From Globisporangium splendens (taxonomy: Eukaryota > Oomycota > Peronosporomycetes > Pythiales > Pythiaceae): DNA of 64,000 nucleotides. Shown in pieces: positions 9,329 to 20,254 of this stretch. The notes beneath the pieces were generated by a model. The model did not search any database and was not told the DNA's origin. It saw only the letters and a program-made list of their open reading frames with translations. A program made the position numbers and the translations under genes. The stretch is taken from assembly GCA_006386115.1 (NCBI GenBank), contig VFIW01000076.1, positions 1 to 64,000 of the forward strand, given 5' to 3'. How positions within the stretch are numbered: position 1 is the first letter of the stretch; each line of letters opens with the position of its first letter.

Positions 9329-11896
9329 TTAATTGGTGGACGACGACGTGGCGCCGTCGTTGCCGTCCATATTGGCTTGCTGCTGATCCGCCCAGTGCTG
9401 GATGGCCGCCAGGAACGCACCCACGACTAATGAACACCATTGTGCCACATACAGAGAGAGATGCTCGCTCCGTTAGTACGAAATAGCGACAGCAACATGC
9501 ACAATTCAAAAAGACGCACCATCACCGTAAGCGAGCTTGGCGGCGCCAGCGGCAGGATCGAGGCCGAAGTTGGTGAGCACGGCGTTGTAGTTGCCCGTCT
9601 GCAGCGCCTGCACGAGCGACGAGATGCTCTGGCGCAACTGCGGCGAGTGCAACTACATGAAACACAAGCATTCTCGTGAGCCCAAGAGCCGAAGAGAAAG
9701 CATTACAGAAAACAGTGAAAATGCTACCGTGGCTTGCAGTTCGTAGGCGTTCTGGGCACCTTCGGGGAGGTGCGCGATTAGCGCCTGCACCGCATTCTCG
9801 TCGTCCAGCAGACTCGCAACGTTCTCGGCACTCAGCAACTTGGAGAGCTTGATCGACTTGGGAGCCTGTAATGCACGTATTCATGCGGGTATATTCACAC
9901 CATGAGTCCTCACATGTAGCATAAAGGCAGCTTCAAATCGGTCGTACCGCGAGCGATTGAATGGACGCCATGGCGCGCTGCAGATCCGCTGCCGTGATGC
10001 CCGCGGGGGCGATACCTGGCGTCGTGGCACTCGGTGAAATCAGCGAAAGCGCGGGGGCAGTAGGAGGCGCTGATGGCGCTGGCGCGGCAGCCACCGACGG
10101 CGCCGATGCGGCCACAGGAGCCACAATTGGCGGCGCTACATTGGCAAATTGAGAGAGAGAAACACAACAAGATGGTGAGAGCCGCTTGCAAATGGGAATT
10201 TTGGACCCCATGAAAGAAGAAGAAAGAAGGCGCTTGAAGGCAGCAACACCCTACAGAATGCACGAGCCACACACACAAGCATCAGACAACTGGAGACACA
10301 CATCACAAAGCAATGCAAGAAACGATATGAAGCACACTCACATGGCGGTCGAGAGCGAGAGCGAGAGCGGGAGAGCAAAGGGCACTTGTTTTTGCTTGTT
10401 ATCACACACTCCTCCTCCTACGTCGTAACCCATGCCGTCTCAACTGCTTTAACTTTCTACCAGCGTCCCAGTCAGTGTCCTTCATACACGCGCGTAGTTT
10501 GTGCCAAGTGCCTTTCATACTCCCTCTCTCGCTCTTGATCTAGTAGCGTAGCAGTATGCACTTTACGACGAGGACCCGGTGTTGCCGCCGTCATTGCTTC
10601 GGTTGTTGCTGTTACCTTCGTTCACGTCGCGCATACTCTCCTCGATGGCGAGACGCAGCATCTCTTCCTCCGTCATCTCGTCGTCGTCATCGTCGTCGTC
10701 GTCATCCTCTTCGTCGCCGCCCATGTCGTGGTCGTGGGTCGTGGACGCCGTTGTCGCGGCCACCGAGCTGTTGCCGCCGCTTTGAGACGCCTGCGAGGAC
10801 GACACGGCCGACGTCGCGGGCGAAGACACCGCCGACTGGCTCGCCGGGAGTCCCATGTTCTGTAAAATGTTCTGCAACTCCGACATCTGCACCGACGTCT
10901 GGCCGCCTGCACCGCCACGACCTTGCTCGCCAGCACCCATGGCACTATATCAGATATGCACACAAAAGGAATACATGAGTGTTTTTATCCACCGCTTATA
11001 GCAGAATCAATGGCACATGTTAAAAGTGTACCCGAGCATTTGCATGATCGCGTTGTGGTCCAACTGCACGTTGCCGGCACCAGCGCCGCGGCCACCGTCG
11101 CTGCCCGAGGTCGACTGCTGCACGTTGTTCATGCAATCGTTCACCTTCTTCACCAGTTCGTCATCGCGCGAGCTGTCCTTGTTCTAACAGTCAATGGATA
11201 AATGCACGTGAGCGACCTGCACAGCCATGCATATTGAATATAGATAGTGCCATAAGCCCATGCAAAACGCACCTGCATCCAGAAGAAGAAGCGGCGCGAC
11301 GAGTTCTTGTACTGCAACAGGAAAACACGGTCGCCTTCGCGGCCCGTGTCCACTTTGCTGAACGACGCATCGTCCGGGAAAATAATAAAATCCTGTACAC
11401 ACAAATAACAAAATCGTCAATGACTATGTGTGTTCTATATCGGCAGAGCCACATGATACCAAGCACAATACCTCTGGGCTCGTGCCGCTCTGTCGGTCCA
11501 TCCACTGGAAGTGCAGCAGCTGGTCGTCGCCGCGCGAGAGGCAGATCTTGCCCTTCTTCAGGTCGGGGGTGATGAGGAACTTGCCGTTCGCCGTCGGCTT
11601 GACCGTCATCTTGCCGGCGTTGAACGACACGAGTTCATTCTGCTTATGAAGTGTCGCATTCACATCCAATCGTGCCGAGTTGTGTAGATGGAAGATGCAA
11701 AAGCATTTTTGCATACAACAGCAAGACACACAGAAAAAAGATCTCTTGGTCAGCAAAGAGGATCGTCTATAGAGAAAGCCATAGAACGAGACAAGATGCG
11801 CTCTTTTGGCAGCATATAGGAGACGAAATGACGTACGCGACCAGCGGGCGAGTTGTTGCCGAACACGTTGCCGAACTGAGGGAAGAGCGACGTCAT
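9329..11896 (-). CDS. RPN13: Proteasomal ubiquitin receptor Rpn13/ADRM1 (9 exons, 461 aa)
   Basis: Exons 11837-11896, 11472-11639, 11273-11392, 11032-11183, 10616-10944, 9948-10135, 9728-9865, 9520-9652 and 9329-9426 join exactly in phase. Exons 2-3 encode the Pru domain (NELVSFNAGKM..., KICLSRGDDQLLHFQWMDR, FPDDASF), which binds ubiquitin and Rpn2 on the 19S proteasome. Exons 6-9 encode the C-terminal DEUBAD-like domain (HLPEGAQNAYELQATLHSPQ, then a GDVVGAFLAAIQHW helix), which binds the UCH37 deubiquitinase. Between them exon 5 adds an acidic run (~241-256) and a ubiquitin-interacting-motif-like helix EEEMLRLAIEESMRD (~258-272), not usual for this family. Intron 5 is long (480 nt) against 75-197 nt for the rest; retaining it would stop the protein soon after the UIM. 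Confidence 0.92.
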
Positions 11897-11900
11897 CTTG

Positions 11901-11913
11901 CTTCTGAATGAGC
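11901..11913 (-). promoter_or_regulatory. Initiator-like site directly before Rpn13 ATG
   Basis: Minus strand reads GCTCATTCAGAAG, a match to the oomycete initiator core, ending only four bases before the Rpn13 start codon. If used it would give a very short leader; other start sites further upstream are possible. Confidence 0.35.
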
Positions 11914-12183
11914 TTGTTTTTCTTTTGTAGCTTCCGATGCTTTGCTTCTCTTTTGGATTTCGTAGATTGCTCTCCCCCTTTCCACACAAGCGTAATTTTC
12001 ATAAGTAACCAACGTTCGTTTGAATTTCGAGAAGCGAAAAGAAGGCGTGTGAATGCTCAATTGAATAAAACGAAGTGGGAAGGTGCATTCGACCTTTTTT
12101 GCTGGGTTTGTCTAATTCAATAAGACGAGCGTTCAATTGAACGAACATAAAACCTCTTGATAATGACAACTAATTGGTCGTCT

Positions 12184-12190
12184 GCTCATT
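12184..12190 (+). promoter_or_regulatory. Initiator-like site upstream of deneddylase gene
   Basis: GCTCATT on the plus strand, ~150 bases before the ATG at 12337, inside the ~440-base divergent promoter shared with Rpn13. Only the seven-base core matches. Confidence 0.25.
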
Positions 12191-12336
12191 AAATGTTGAG
12201 GTTTTGCAACAAGGTGCAATTGAAGAAACACAATATCGTTTTGCAAGTGTGCATTGTTAAAAGAGAAAGAGGCGCACTATTGAAGGGTAATCAAGCGCTG
12301 TCCGAAACACACTACACCCATGATAAACCAAACAAA

Positions 12337-13092
12337 ATGGTGGTGACGCAGGTACTGAATTACCACGATGTGCAGCTCTACGACTCGGACGTGGCGCTGT
12401 TCGCGACGCACCAGTGGCTCAACGACAACGCCATCAACTTCTACTTCCAGTACCTCGTTCACGACGCGCTGTGTGAGCGCAATGGCGGCGCTGCGGCGGC
12501 GGTCGACGATCTGCTGCTGATGGACCCGGCGGTCGTGTCGTGCATGATGCTCCAGTGCGACGACGACGACGAGTATGAAGACCTCGGACGCGGCCTCAAC
12601 CTCGACAGCAAGCGCGTGTGCTTCATCCCCGTGAACGACAACGACCAGTTTGGCGGTGAGAGCACGCACTGGTCGCTGTTAGTGTACCGCCGTCAAGAGC
12701 GCAGCTTTGCGCACTACGATTCGAGTTCTGGGCACAACACGCACGCAGCAAAGAAGATCACGACCAAATTTGAGAAAATGCTGCGCTTGTGCGGTGTTAT
12801 TGATGCTGATAGCGCTGATGAAAATGCGACGAAGGCGACCTTTGTAAGCGTTCGCGAGACGCCGCAGCAGCGCAACGGATACGATTGCGGAATGTATGTG
12901 CTCGTCATCGCAGAGTACCTCTGCCGCAAGTACGTCTACGACCAGCGGCAGAGTGGCGACGGATACGCGGAACCGATGCCGAGCATGCAGGCGTTTGCCA
13001 CGCCCGAGCGAGTGACGAGGACGCGACTGGAGATGCCCGCACTCGTGCAGAGGCTGCAGCGCGAGCAGCAGGCTGCCAGTGGTCAGCGGTAG
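12337..13092 (+). CDS. NEDP1/SENP8-like Nedd8-specific cysteine protease (251 aa)
   Basis: Single exon, Met in good context (ACAAAATGG). It is a ULP1/C48-family peptidase of NEDP1 (SENP8) size, lacking the long N-terminus of SUMO proteases. The catalytic set is visible: His in STHWSLLVY, Asp in HYDSSSG, Gln in ETPQQRNGYD, and nucleophile Cys in YDCGMYV. The early WLNDNAINFYFQYL motif and RVCFIPVNDND strand are also typical. The family removes Nedd8 from cullins and processes its precursor; specificity here is inferred from resemblance to SENP8. It is divergent from the Rpn13 gene, about 440 bases away. Confidence 0.9.
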   Translation: MVVTQVLNYHDVQLYDSDVALFATHQWLNDNAINFYFQYLVHDALCERNGGAAAAVDDLLLMDPAVVSCMMLQCDDDDEYEDLGRGLNLDSKRVCFIPVNDNDQFGGESTHWSLLVYRRQERSFAHYDSSSGHNTHAAKKITTKFEKMLRLCGVIDADSADENATKATFVSVRETPQQRNGYDCGMYVLVIAEYLCRKYVYDQRQSGDGYAEPMPSMQAFATPERVTRTRLEMPALVQRLQREQQAASGQR

Positions 13093-13554
13093 TAAGCTTC
13101 AAGATACACGGGAGCAAGAAGAGACAAATAGGCACATTTGCGTTTCTGGGGGCTTCTCATCTTGTCCATGCAATTTATGGTCCCAGAGCCGGGGTTTGTG
13201 TACCTCAAGAGGGCTGCAGGAAGCCTGACAGCTCGCATACCTGCACTATGCTGTACGAAAGCTTCACTTAGTGCCTTAAAAGGCGTTCTATGAGCTTGGT
13301 ATTCTCGTGTATTCCCATTTGTTCCCATATATCCTCATGGGAGTCAACATAAAGCCCTTGAAGCCATCCGCTCCATGGCAATCAACTCGACAAACTTCAA
13401 GAACGCATTTCTGTAATTATGTCACACTATTGGTTAGAAATAGCACCAATATGTGATTTTTCCACCAACAGGATGGAGGCAGACTTGCACTGACGAGCTA
13501 AAATCAGCTCGAGTCACACGAGAAAGCCCGACGAGGAGGCCGAGAGGGAGCAGC
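13093..13554. other. Intergenic
   Basis: About 460 bases between the deneddylase stop and the NTA1-like start. No coding signal, repeat or motif that I can support; it must contain the promoter of the downstream gene. Confidence 0.6.
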
Positions 13555-14669
13555 ATGCACTTCGCGATCGTGCAGTATGGTACGCGTCCATGGCGCACTA
13601 TGAGCGCAGTGAGTATGCGTGTGTGCTTACGGAGTGTACTGACTCTATGACACTGTGTGCGTGAATTTGTCCTGAGCAGAGCCCAAGATTGGTCAAGTGG
13701 AGCGCAACATGGCCGTACGTATGAGAACACGAGATGATTTTTGTATGCGAGCAGAGTTTTTTGCAATGTGTGAGCCTAATGCTGTTATTGTGCCTGTGGA
13801 CAACGGCGCTTATGTCTACTGCGTAGCACGTGGACCATTTGATCGAGTCGCTGGACGATGGCATTGATGTGCTCATGCTGTCCGAGGTAGGCAACGCGAA
13901 CTTTTAGCCGTGTATCCCCATGCTGTTCTTATGATGTCGTCTAATAGAAGCGACCGTTGATCTCGTGTATATGCTCTAGATGGCGCTTACCGGGTATGTA
14001 TTCGAAACGAAAGAAGAGGCCGCGGCACTCGCTGAGGTTTCGGACAAGGGCAAGACGTTTGCGTGGTGTCAGCGCCATGCGCGGCGTCTGCGCTGCATGG
14101 TCATGTGCGGGTACATTGAGCGCGATGCCAAGGACGAGGACCTGCTGTACAACGCGATGATGGTGCTGAGTCCCGAGGGCGAGCTCGTGTGCAACCCGCG
14201 GAAGACGTTTCTGTACGAGACCGACAAGGTGTGGGCGACCGCGGGCGACGGCTTCACGACATGGCACTGCTCGTGGCTCAATAAGACCATCTCGTTCGGC
14301 ATCTGCATGGACATCAACCCGTACGAGTTCACGGCCGCATTCGACGAGTTTGAGTTTGCGACCCAAGTGGTGAGTCACGGCAGCGACCTCGTGCTGTTCT
14401 CGTGCGCGTGGTGCGACTTCGACCGCGACGAGACCGACACGTTCCCGACGCTCTCGTATTGGGCCACGCGGCTGACGCCGATCATCGACGCGCTGCACAC
14501 GCGCACGTACCCGAAACCGAACTGCCACTTCCTCGTCTCGAACCGCATCGGCGAGGAGAACGGCACATACTTTGTCGGCGCGAGCTGCGCGCTGTCGCTC
14601 CGGCAGCCGCAGGTGCTGGCCAGCGCCACGCGCCACGACGAGGCCGTGCTGCGCGTCGAGATCCCATGA
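13555..14669 (+). CDS. NTA1: NTA1-like protein N-terminal amidase (4 exons, 269 aa)
   Basis: Exons 13555-13579, 13680-13714, 13827-13886 and 13980-14669 join in phase. Carbon-nitrogen hydrolase (nitrilase) superfamily. The catalytic triad is visible: Glu in DVLMLSEMALTGYVF, Lys in NPRKTFLYE, and Cys in ISFGICMDINPYEF. The last motif and the ALTGY box are characteristic of yeast Nta1, which deamidates N-terminal Asn and Gln so that proteins enter the Arg/N-degron pathway. The assembled N-terminus (MHFAIVQYEPKIGQVERNMA) matches the family start, which supports the tiny first exon (25 nt). At 269 aa it is shorter than yeast Nta1 (about 450 aa) and ends soon after the core fold. Confidence 0.88.
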
Positions 14670-16404
14670 GAAGACGTTTCAGAAATAATAAACAGGCGGT
14701 GCATGTCTCTTTGGCGTATTGATACACTAGTGGTGATGCCTATCAATACGAATAGACCCAGGATAAGCACATATTGGCAACATATGCGAGGAGGCGACCG
14801 AGTCTGTCTGCTTGGTGGCGTGCCCGACTGCCCGACGTCATCGCACATGCACACTCTATACGGTTACGGGCGTCCATTCGCATCATTCCGCTGTCCGGAC
14901 AGCTGCTGACGCATGGTCATCACTCCACACGCCGCGTTTTATGTGCTGCCGCGTCGGCGAATGGCGCATGGCGTGTCATCCGCATGGCGAAATGAATGAA
15001 CTGGTGACGAGCAAGATGCCACTTGACATGCCGGAAGACAGAGCAAAAGCAAAGCACTGTGTGGAACGATAATCTGTATCTGTCAGCTCAGCCAGCATCA
15101 GCGCAAAGCGCAAGCACTGAACTGGGTGAACTGTGTGCGGCATGCAGAGCAGCAAAGCATTCCTGAACAGCTCCGAACAAATTTCAGTTGCGTTTCAAGT
15201 GATGGAGCGACGCGTTCATAATAGGAATGTGTGCTTTTTTGCAACACACGACGCGTCAATAGTAAGAGTGAACTTGACTTTTTCATTCTGTCAGACACGG
15301 TAGTTTTCTGCAAAAAATGCGTTTCCCATAGAAATGGCAGCTCCTAGTTTTTCCTTATTCGACACCCGCACACATCGCCTGTGAAAGCTGCTTTGATTTA
15401 TCAGAAGATCTGGATGCTTTGCTTGCAGACGTCGAAGCGCGCTTACTACTATCTCTTCAGAGTAGCGAGACCGATTCATGGCTCGTGTGCTTCTTCTGCA
15501 ATCTGTGACGAATTTCACATAGAAAACAGAAGTGGTTTTGCTGGTCAGAACAATTCAGAAACATCTTGTTCGACTGTCAATCAGCAGCGTCACTTTTTCA
15601 AAGAAAGCACTGCAAACGCCAGGCGCATCTCCTATGCTACTGTAGCCGTAAGATCTGCAAAAGATCTGTCTATTCATGACCTCATTTTAGTACAAGGAAA
15701 CCAAATGAAAGAGTTTTTTCCAAGATGTTTTGTCGTCTCTTGACAATTTTCCAAGAAGATCGCTGTTATCTACGGTACTGCTCCACACACATCCCGAGAT
15801 GTCGTCGACATGTCCCGCTCGCCAGCCACCCACACGTCGCCGTCATGGTCCCCTAATCGCTGTCGCATCTTTTTCTGCCGCGCGTGACTTTCCTTCAGTG
15901 GCAGTCTGTGTTCCTCTCTTTCGTCAGAGTTTCATATTCTATAACCTGATATACTAGATACTTCAGACCAAGCTGGTTGACTTTTTTTGCGTTCATTCTC
16001 TCCCTTTTAAAACATGATACACTGTCTTGTGTGCTCTGACGACAGAGAGAGTGGTCGGTACTGTACTTTTCAATGCCTATGCGCCAAACGACGACGTCAG
16101 CGGTCAAGTGCGATCGTGACGCGTCGCCGTCACCTTCGCACTTGGGTTCACGTCGGGGTCTCCTGACACCACGCTCGTCATGACGGGGCTCCACTTGCTC
16201 ATTGCGCGACGCACCAACGAGCGCCCACGCGACGGCGTCAAAGGACCAACCTCCTCCCAGAGAAAGAGCGCGCGGTGCCTATCTGCCTAAGCAAAGCACG
16301 TCAACACCCTCGAGCCTCTCTATCATTCGCGGCTTGTCTTCTGCTGCGCTCTCAAGTCCTGACCCTTCCTCCTCCCCCAAGCGATCTTGTGGCCGTCGGT
16401 TTGG
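14670..16404. other. Gene-poor stretch of 1.7 kb
   Basis: Short open frames occur on both strands but none has family resemblance, spliced continuation or coding-like composition that I can support. It separates the NTA1-like gene from the KIX/HRDC gene and includes the latter's promoter. Confidence 0.55.
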
Positions 16405-18099
16405 ATGCGTGTGAAGAAACTGAACGCTCCTCCGCGACGCCCGAAAGCAGGTGAAGACGACAGCGACACCAACAGCTCCACGACGCTCGGCTCGCCCACC
16501 ACGACCAACGAGCGCACGTGGGTGAGTCCGACGAAAGACAAAGAGCTCTTTGCGCGCGCGAGCCCCAACTTCACGCACCTGCACAGCAGCCATCGAGAGA
16601 TTGGATCGGACAGTCCGACGGACCCGTCTGGCGTGCACCCGATTGAGCTCCACGACGTCGACCAAGTGCATCTCCGCCACTCGTTCGGCTCGGACTCACG
16701 CGCGCTGTTTGCCGAGAGTGACCACGGGATGGTGAAGAATCATCAGATGAGTGGGGGTGGCAGTCGCGACGCAAACGGAAGGAAAGGAGTCGCTGCAGCC
16801 TCGAAGAAAACGAACGGCACTGCTGCAGCTGCAACCTGGCGCGAACAGGTTGCGCATTCGGTTCGCGACGCGATCCACGTGCGCATCGTCGAGTACCTGA
16901 AGGCATTGAAGCCAAATGCGCCTGAAAAAGTGCTCGCGAGAGTGCCAGGCTTGGCAAGTCGCATGGAAGAATCGCTGCTCAAGCTCGCCAACAGTCAAGA
17001 CGAGTACTCGGACCTGTCAACGCTGGCGCAGCGACTCGCCTCGATCCAGCAGTCGAGCGCCAAGAAACTGCTCCAGCAACAAGCGGCATCTCCACGTGTT
17101 GGTCCAGCGACCGCCAGCAGCAACACGCCATCACATGAAAATGGTGGCAGTGTCCGCAGTACGACTCCATTGAACGAAGATCAGGCGCGGTTTGTGTTCC
17201 AGTGCCTGCAGAGCTGGCGTCAGAAGCTTGTCAACATGTACGGCGTGGCACCGTGGGAGATCCTGCCGAACCCCATTCTGGCCAAAGTCGCTGTCTACGC
17301 GCCGTCGACGGAGCAAGAGCTTGGGGTGTGCGGCGTGCAAGAGGACCAGATCGCGCGCTTTGGGTCGTCGCTGCTGAAGGAACTGCAGATGATCTGCGGA
17401 TCGACTGCGAGTGCGCGCAATGCGTCGCCGTCGAGCGGCGCGAATCATCATGCGACGACGGCGGCAGCTCCTGCAAAGGCGTCCCGGAAAGCCGAGTCCA
17501 ACAAGCGCGCAGCAGATCCAAAGAAGCGCAAGACCAACAACCTTGCGCCTGCTGGTGGCGAACCCACTAATGGTAACTCGCGTCTGGCGCCAGCACCGAA
17601 CTCGTTCATGATGCCACACGCTGCTAACCCAGGGACGATGATTCCGCCGTCGCAGCTTCTCTTCCGTCCACCAGGAATGGACGCGCTGCCAACGCTATTG
17701 CCATCCGCATCGACTGGAGCCACAACATCCGCAAAGAAGTCGTCATTCAGCTCTTCAACCTCCACAACCACGCGGCTGTCTCCAACGCCGCTGTTGCAGC
17801 AGCCGTTCTTTTCGCGGCTGCCGTCTCCCGGGCAGCAGCAGCACGACGGCCAGGAGAACAACCACATGCACCTGCTGGCGCAAGGCGCGGGCCACATGAG
17901 CAAGCAGCAGCAGGACGCCAAGACGATCGACATGTACGAGAAGGAGCTGCAGACGCTGCGGTGGATGCTGCACCAGTCGCAACAAGAGAAATCGCAACTC
18001 GAGGGCGAAGTGCAGCGTCTGCGCCACCAGCTGCAGGGCACTAGCAGTGGCAACGGCAGCGGCACACGGGATGCGCGTCAGTCAGTGGAGTCGCAATAG
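16405..18099 (+). CDS. KIX-domain plus HRDC-like domain protein (564 aa)
   Basis: Single exon; start set at the first ATG of the frame (MRVKKLNAPP). A disordered Ser/Thr-rich N-terminus is followed at ~145-216 by a KIX-type three-helix domain (WREQVAHSVRDAIHVRIVEY, then an SQDEYSDLSTLAQRL helix), the fold that MED15 and CBP/p300 use to bind activation domains. At ~259-330 lies an HRDC-like helical module (SWRQKLVNMYGVAPWEILPN, STEQELGVCGVQEDQIARFG), normally found at the C-terminus of RecQ helicases or RNase D. A basic KKRK patch (~365-372) could be a nuclear signal; Pro/Ser-rich sequence and a C-terminal coiled coil (~505-545) complete it. No helicase or acetyltransferase domain is present. 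Transcription co-regulator or genome-maintenance adaptor are both possible; role unknown. Confidence 0.8.
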   Translation: MRVKKLNAPPRRPKAGEDDSDTNSSTTLGSPTTTNERTWVSPTKDKELFARASPNFTHLHSSHREIGSDSPTDPSGVHPIELHDVDQVHLRHSFGSDSRALFAESDHGMVKNHQMSGGGSRDANGRKGVAAASKKTNGTAAAATWREQVAHSVRDAIHVRIVEYLKALKPNAPEKVLARVPGLASRMEESLLKLANSQDEYSDLSTLAQRLASIQQSSAKKLLQQQAASPRVGPATASSNTPSHENGGSVRSTTPLNEDQARFVFQCLQSWRQKLVNMYGVAPWEILPNPILAKVAVYAPSTEQELGVCGVQEDQIARFGSSLLKELQMICGSTASARNASPSSGANHHATTAAAPAKASRKAESNKRAADPKKRKTNNLAPAGGEPTNGNSRLAPAPNSFMMPHAANPGTMIPPSQLLFRPPGMDALPTLLPSASTGATTSAKKSSFSSSTSTTTRLSPTPLLQQPFFSRLPSPGQQQHDGQENNHMHLLAQGAGHMSKQQQDAKTIDMYEKELQTLRWMLHQSQQEKSQLEGEVQRLRHQLQGTSSGNGSGTRDARQSVESQ

Positions 18100-18419
18100 A
18101 CAACGTTGAAGCACCGGCATTCGGATTTCGCTGCGCTTTTATGAGGAGAGAGGCGCGTGAAGGGCAACAGCATACGAGCTAGAAATTGCGATTATGCAAA
18201 ACACAATATTTAATTTTTTCTTCCCATTTGACCCCATGCGTCGCAGGTTGCATCCTCCATCCATCCGATCTCAACTTTTGCATTCTCACTAATGTAATAT
18301 CAACTCAGTGATAGCCATGTGTGCACATATGTTCTTTCTTACTTCGTAGAGTCGTTAATTTTATGCACGACCTGTTTGCAATTGGAAGTGTGCTGACATT
18401 TGAACCAAGAGAGGAGAAC

Positions 18420-20170
18420 ATGGAGGCGCTCGTGGAAGGGCAGACGCTGCTGCACGGCGGGCGCTACCGCTTCCTGCGGCGCATCGGCACGGGCACGTTC
18501 GCCGTCATCCTCAGGTGCGCTGCTCCCTGTGTATGCGTCCATATCTCCGAGTCCCTAACGCCTCTCTTGTGCGCATTGTATCCCCCCATCTTCAGAGCAG
18601 TGGACGTGCAACGCGGCGTCGCCGTCGCGATCAAGTGCATGCAGCACGAGGAGTACAATGCGCTCGGCAAGCAGGAGGCCGACGCGCTGCAGCTGCTCAG
18701 CGAACAGGACTCGCACGCGCAGTGCGCGATCGTGCGACTGCTGGGCACGTTCGTCGAGCAGAAACGCTTTTGTCTGGTGCTGGAAGCGCTCGGCGAGCCG
18801 ATTCTGGACGTCGCGCGCTGGGGATCCTGGCGCCAACCGTACCAGGAGCACACGCTGCGCTCGCCGGCATCGGCGCGACGCCATAAGCTGCTCTCAGTTG
18901 TAGGCAGGAAGAGCGGCGCTGGCGCCACCACTGGCGGTGACGCTACGACCGCGGCATCGCCCATTCCAATTTGCCCATCGCTCCCGCCATTACCGCTCGA
19001 GGAGATCCGTCAAGTAAGTGCAAGCGTTGCATATGCCGTTGTAGTGACTTTGAGCAATTGAATTACGCTGTTGTTGTGCAGATCGCCGTTCATCTCTGTG
19101 GCGCGCTCGCGTTTCTCCACGATCAGGACTTTATTCACGCCGACCTGAAGCCCGAGAACATTGTGCGGAACCCCACTGCCAGCAGCAGCATCGCCCAATC
19201 GGCTTCGACGCTATCTACTGTGAAGCTCATTGACCTTGGCAACTGCATTGACAGACACCTGCTCAAGTTGTACGCTGCTCAAGTACAACAGCAGCAGGAC
19301 GGAGACGCGGGCTTTGACGTGCAGACGCTGGCGTATCGCTCGCCCGAAGTCGCCGCGGGGCTCGAGATTTCGACGGCCATCGACATGTGGTCCCTCGGGT
19401 GTGTGCTGCTCGAATGCGCAAGTGGCGCGCCGCTGTTTACCACATCCCCAGCGATCGTCCTGGGCGACTTTGAGCAAAATGGCCAAGAGACTGCGTGGCG
19501 AGAACCGACAGAAAACCAGGTGATCTTGCGCCAGATTGAGTACCTTCTCAACGACGGAGACGCGCTCGACTCGGCGTGTTCCGTCTACAAGGATGCGAGT
19601 TGTTATCATCAGAATAGGGTCAAATCATCGAAACGCAGTCGGCAGCAGCAGGAGAACACGCATACAAAGTCACCACAGGTAAGACGAGCGTATCCACCAC
19701 TCAGCGAACGCTTGGAAGCCGTCGCTCCGATCTCTAAACCGGACGGCTTGCATGCCCAGTTCCACAGCTTCATCCGAGATCTTTTGACCATCGATCCGAA
19801 CGCTCGGATGACAGCAAGAGAAGCGCTCTTCCACCCGTTCCTGCAGTCGTTTTTCCCCTTTCGAGTACTTTTCCGATCTCCGGCGGCCGAGCCGCTGTCG
19901 AAATTGCACGGCATCACAAGGACGAAACGCAATCGCACGTTTACAACAGAAAGATCACCGATAATCAAGCAAGAAAGTGGGGAGTGCTCCAGCGGTGCTG
20001 TTGTTAAAGAAGTGGTAAAACAAGAACTACCATTGAAGAAGCGGAAAAAGACGCCGAAGCAAAAGGTGATTCGATTCTCAAATGGAGCTCCTGACCACGG
20101 AAAGCTGACTCCGAATCTACGTGCCGCGCTGAAACTGATTCCAACAGCAACGCTCAAGACAGAGCGATGA
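18420..20170 (+). CDS. CMGC (DYRK/HIPK-like) protein kinase (3 exons, 533 aa)
   Basis: Exons 18420-18514, 18596-19013 and 19082-20170 join in phase (introns 81 and 68 nt). Kinase landmarks: Gly loop IGTGTFAVIL, catalytic Lys in VAIKCM, catalytic loop HADLKPEN, metal-binding loop DLGN in place of DFG, activation segment VQTLAYRSPEV, and DMWSLGCVL. The HxDLKPEN and YRSPEV boxes point to the DYRK/HIPK/PRP4 side of the CMGC group. There is a low-complexity insert in the N-lobe/hinge region (~residues 140-170), another before the last helices, and a basic C-terminal tail (KKRKKTPKQK) suggesting nuclear location. An unused but good donor (CAGGTAAGA, about 19677) lies inside exon 3. Start taken at MEALVEG; an in-frame ATG occurs upstream. 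Confidence 0.85.
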
Positions 20171-20254
20171 GGATACAAACTACCCCATTGAGACGAATGA
20201 GGCGCAGTGCTTACTCTGCTTCATTCCTTGCTTCTAGGAGGTCTCAAGTGGATT

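Noticed and set aside
10563..10944. Treating the UIM exon as the true C-terminus of Rpn13 and the DEUBAD part as a separate gene
   Set aside because: A phase-1 donor at 10615 joins exactly to a strong polypyrimidine acceptor at 10136, giving one family-like protein; kept only as an alternative isoform.
15291..15743. Short frames that might be a transposase remnant
   Set aside because: One stretch looks helix-turn-helix-like but there are no terminal repeats, no DDE signature and no continuation in frame.
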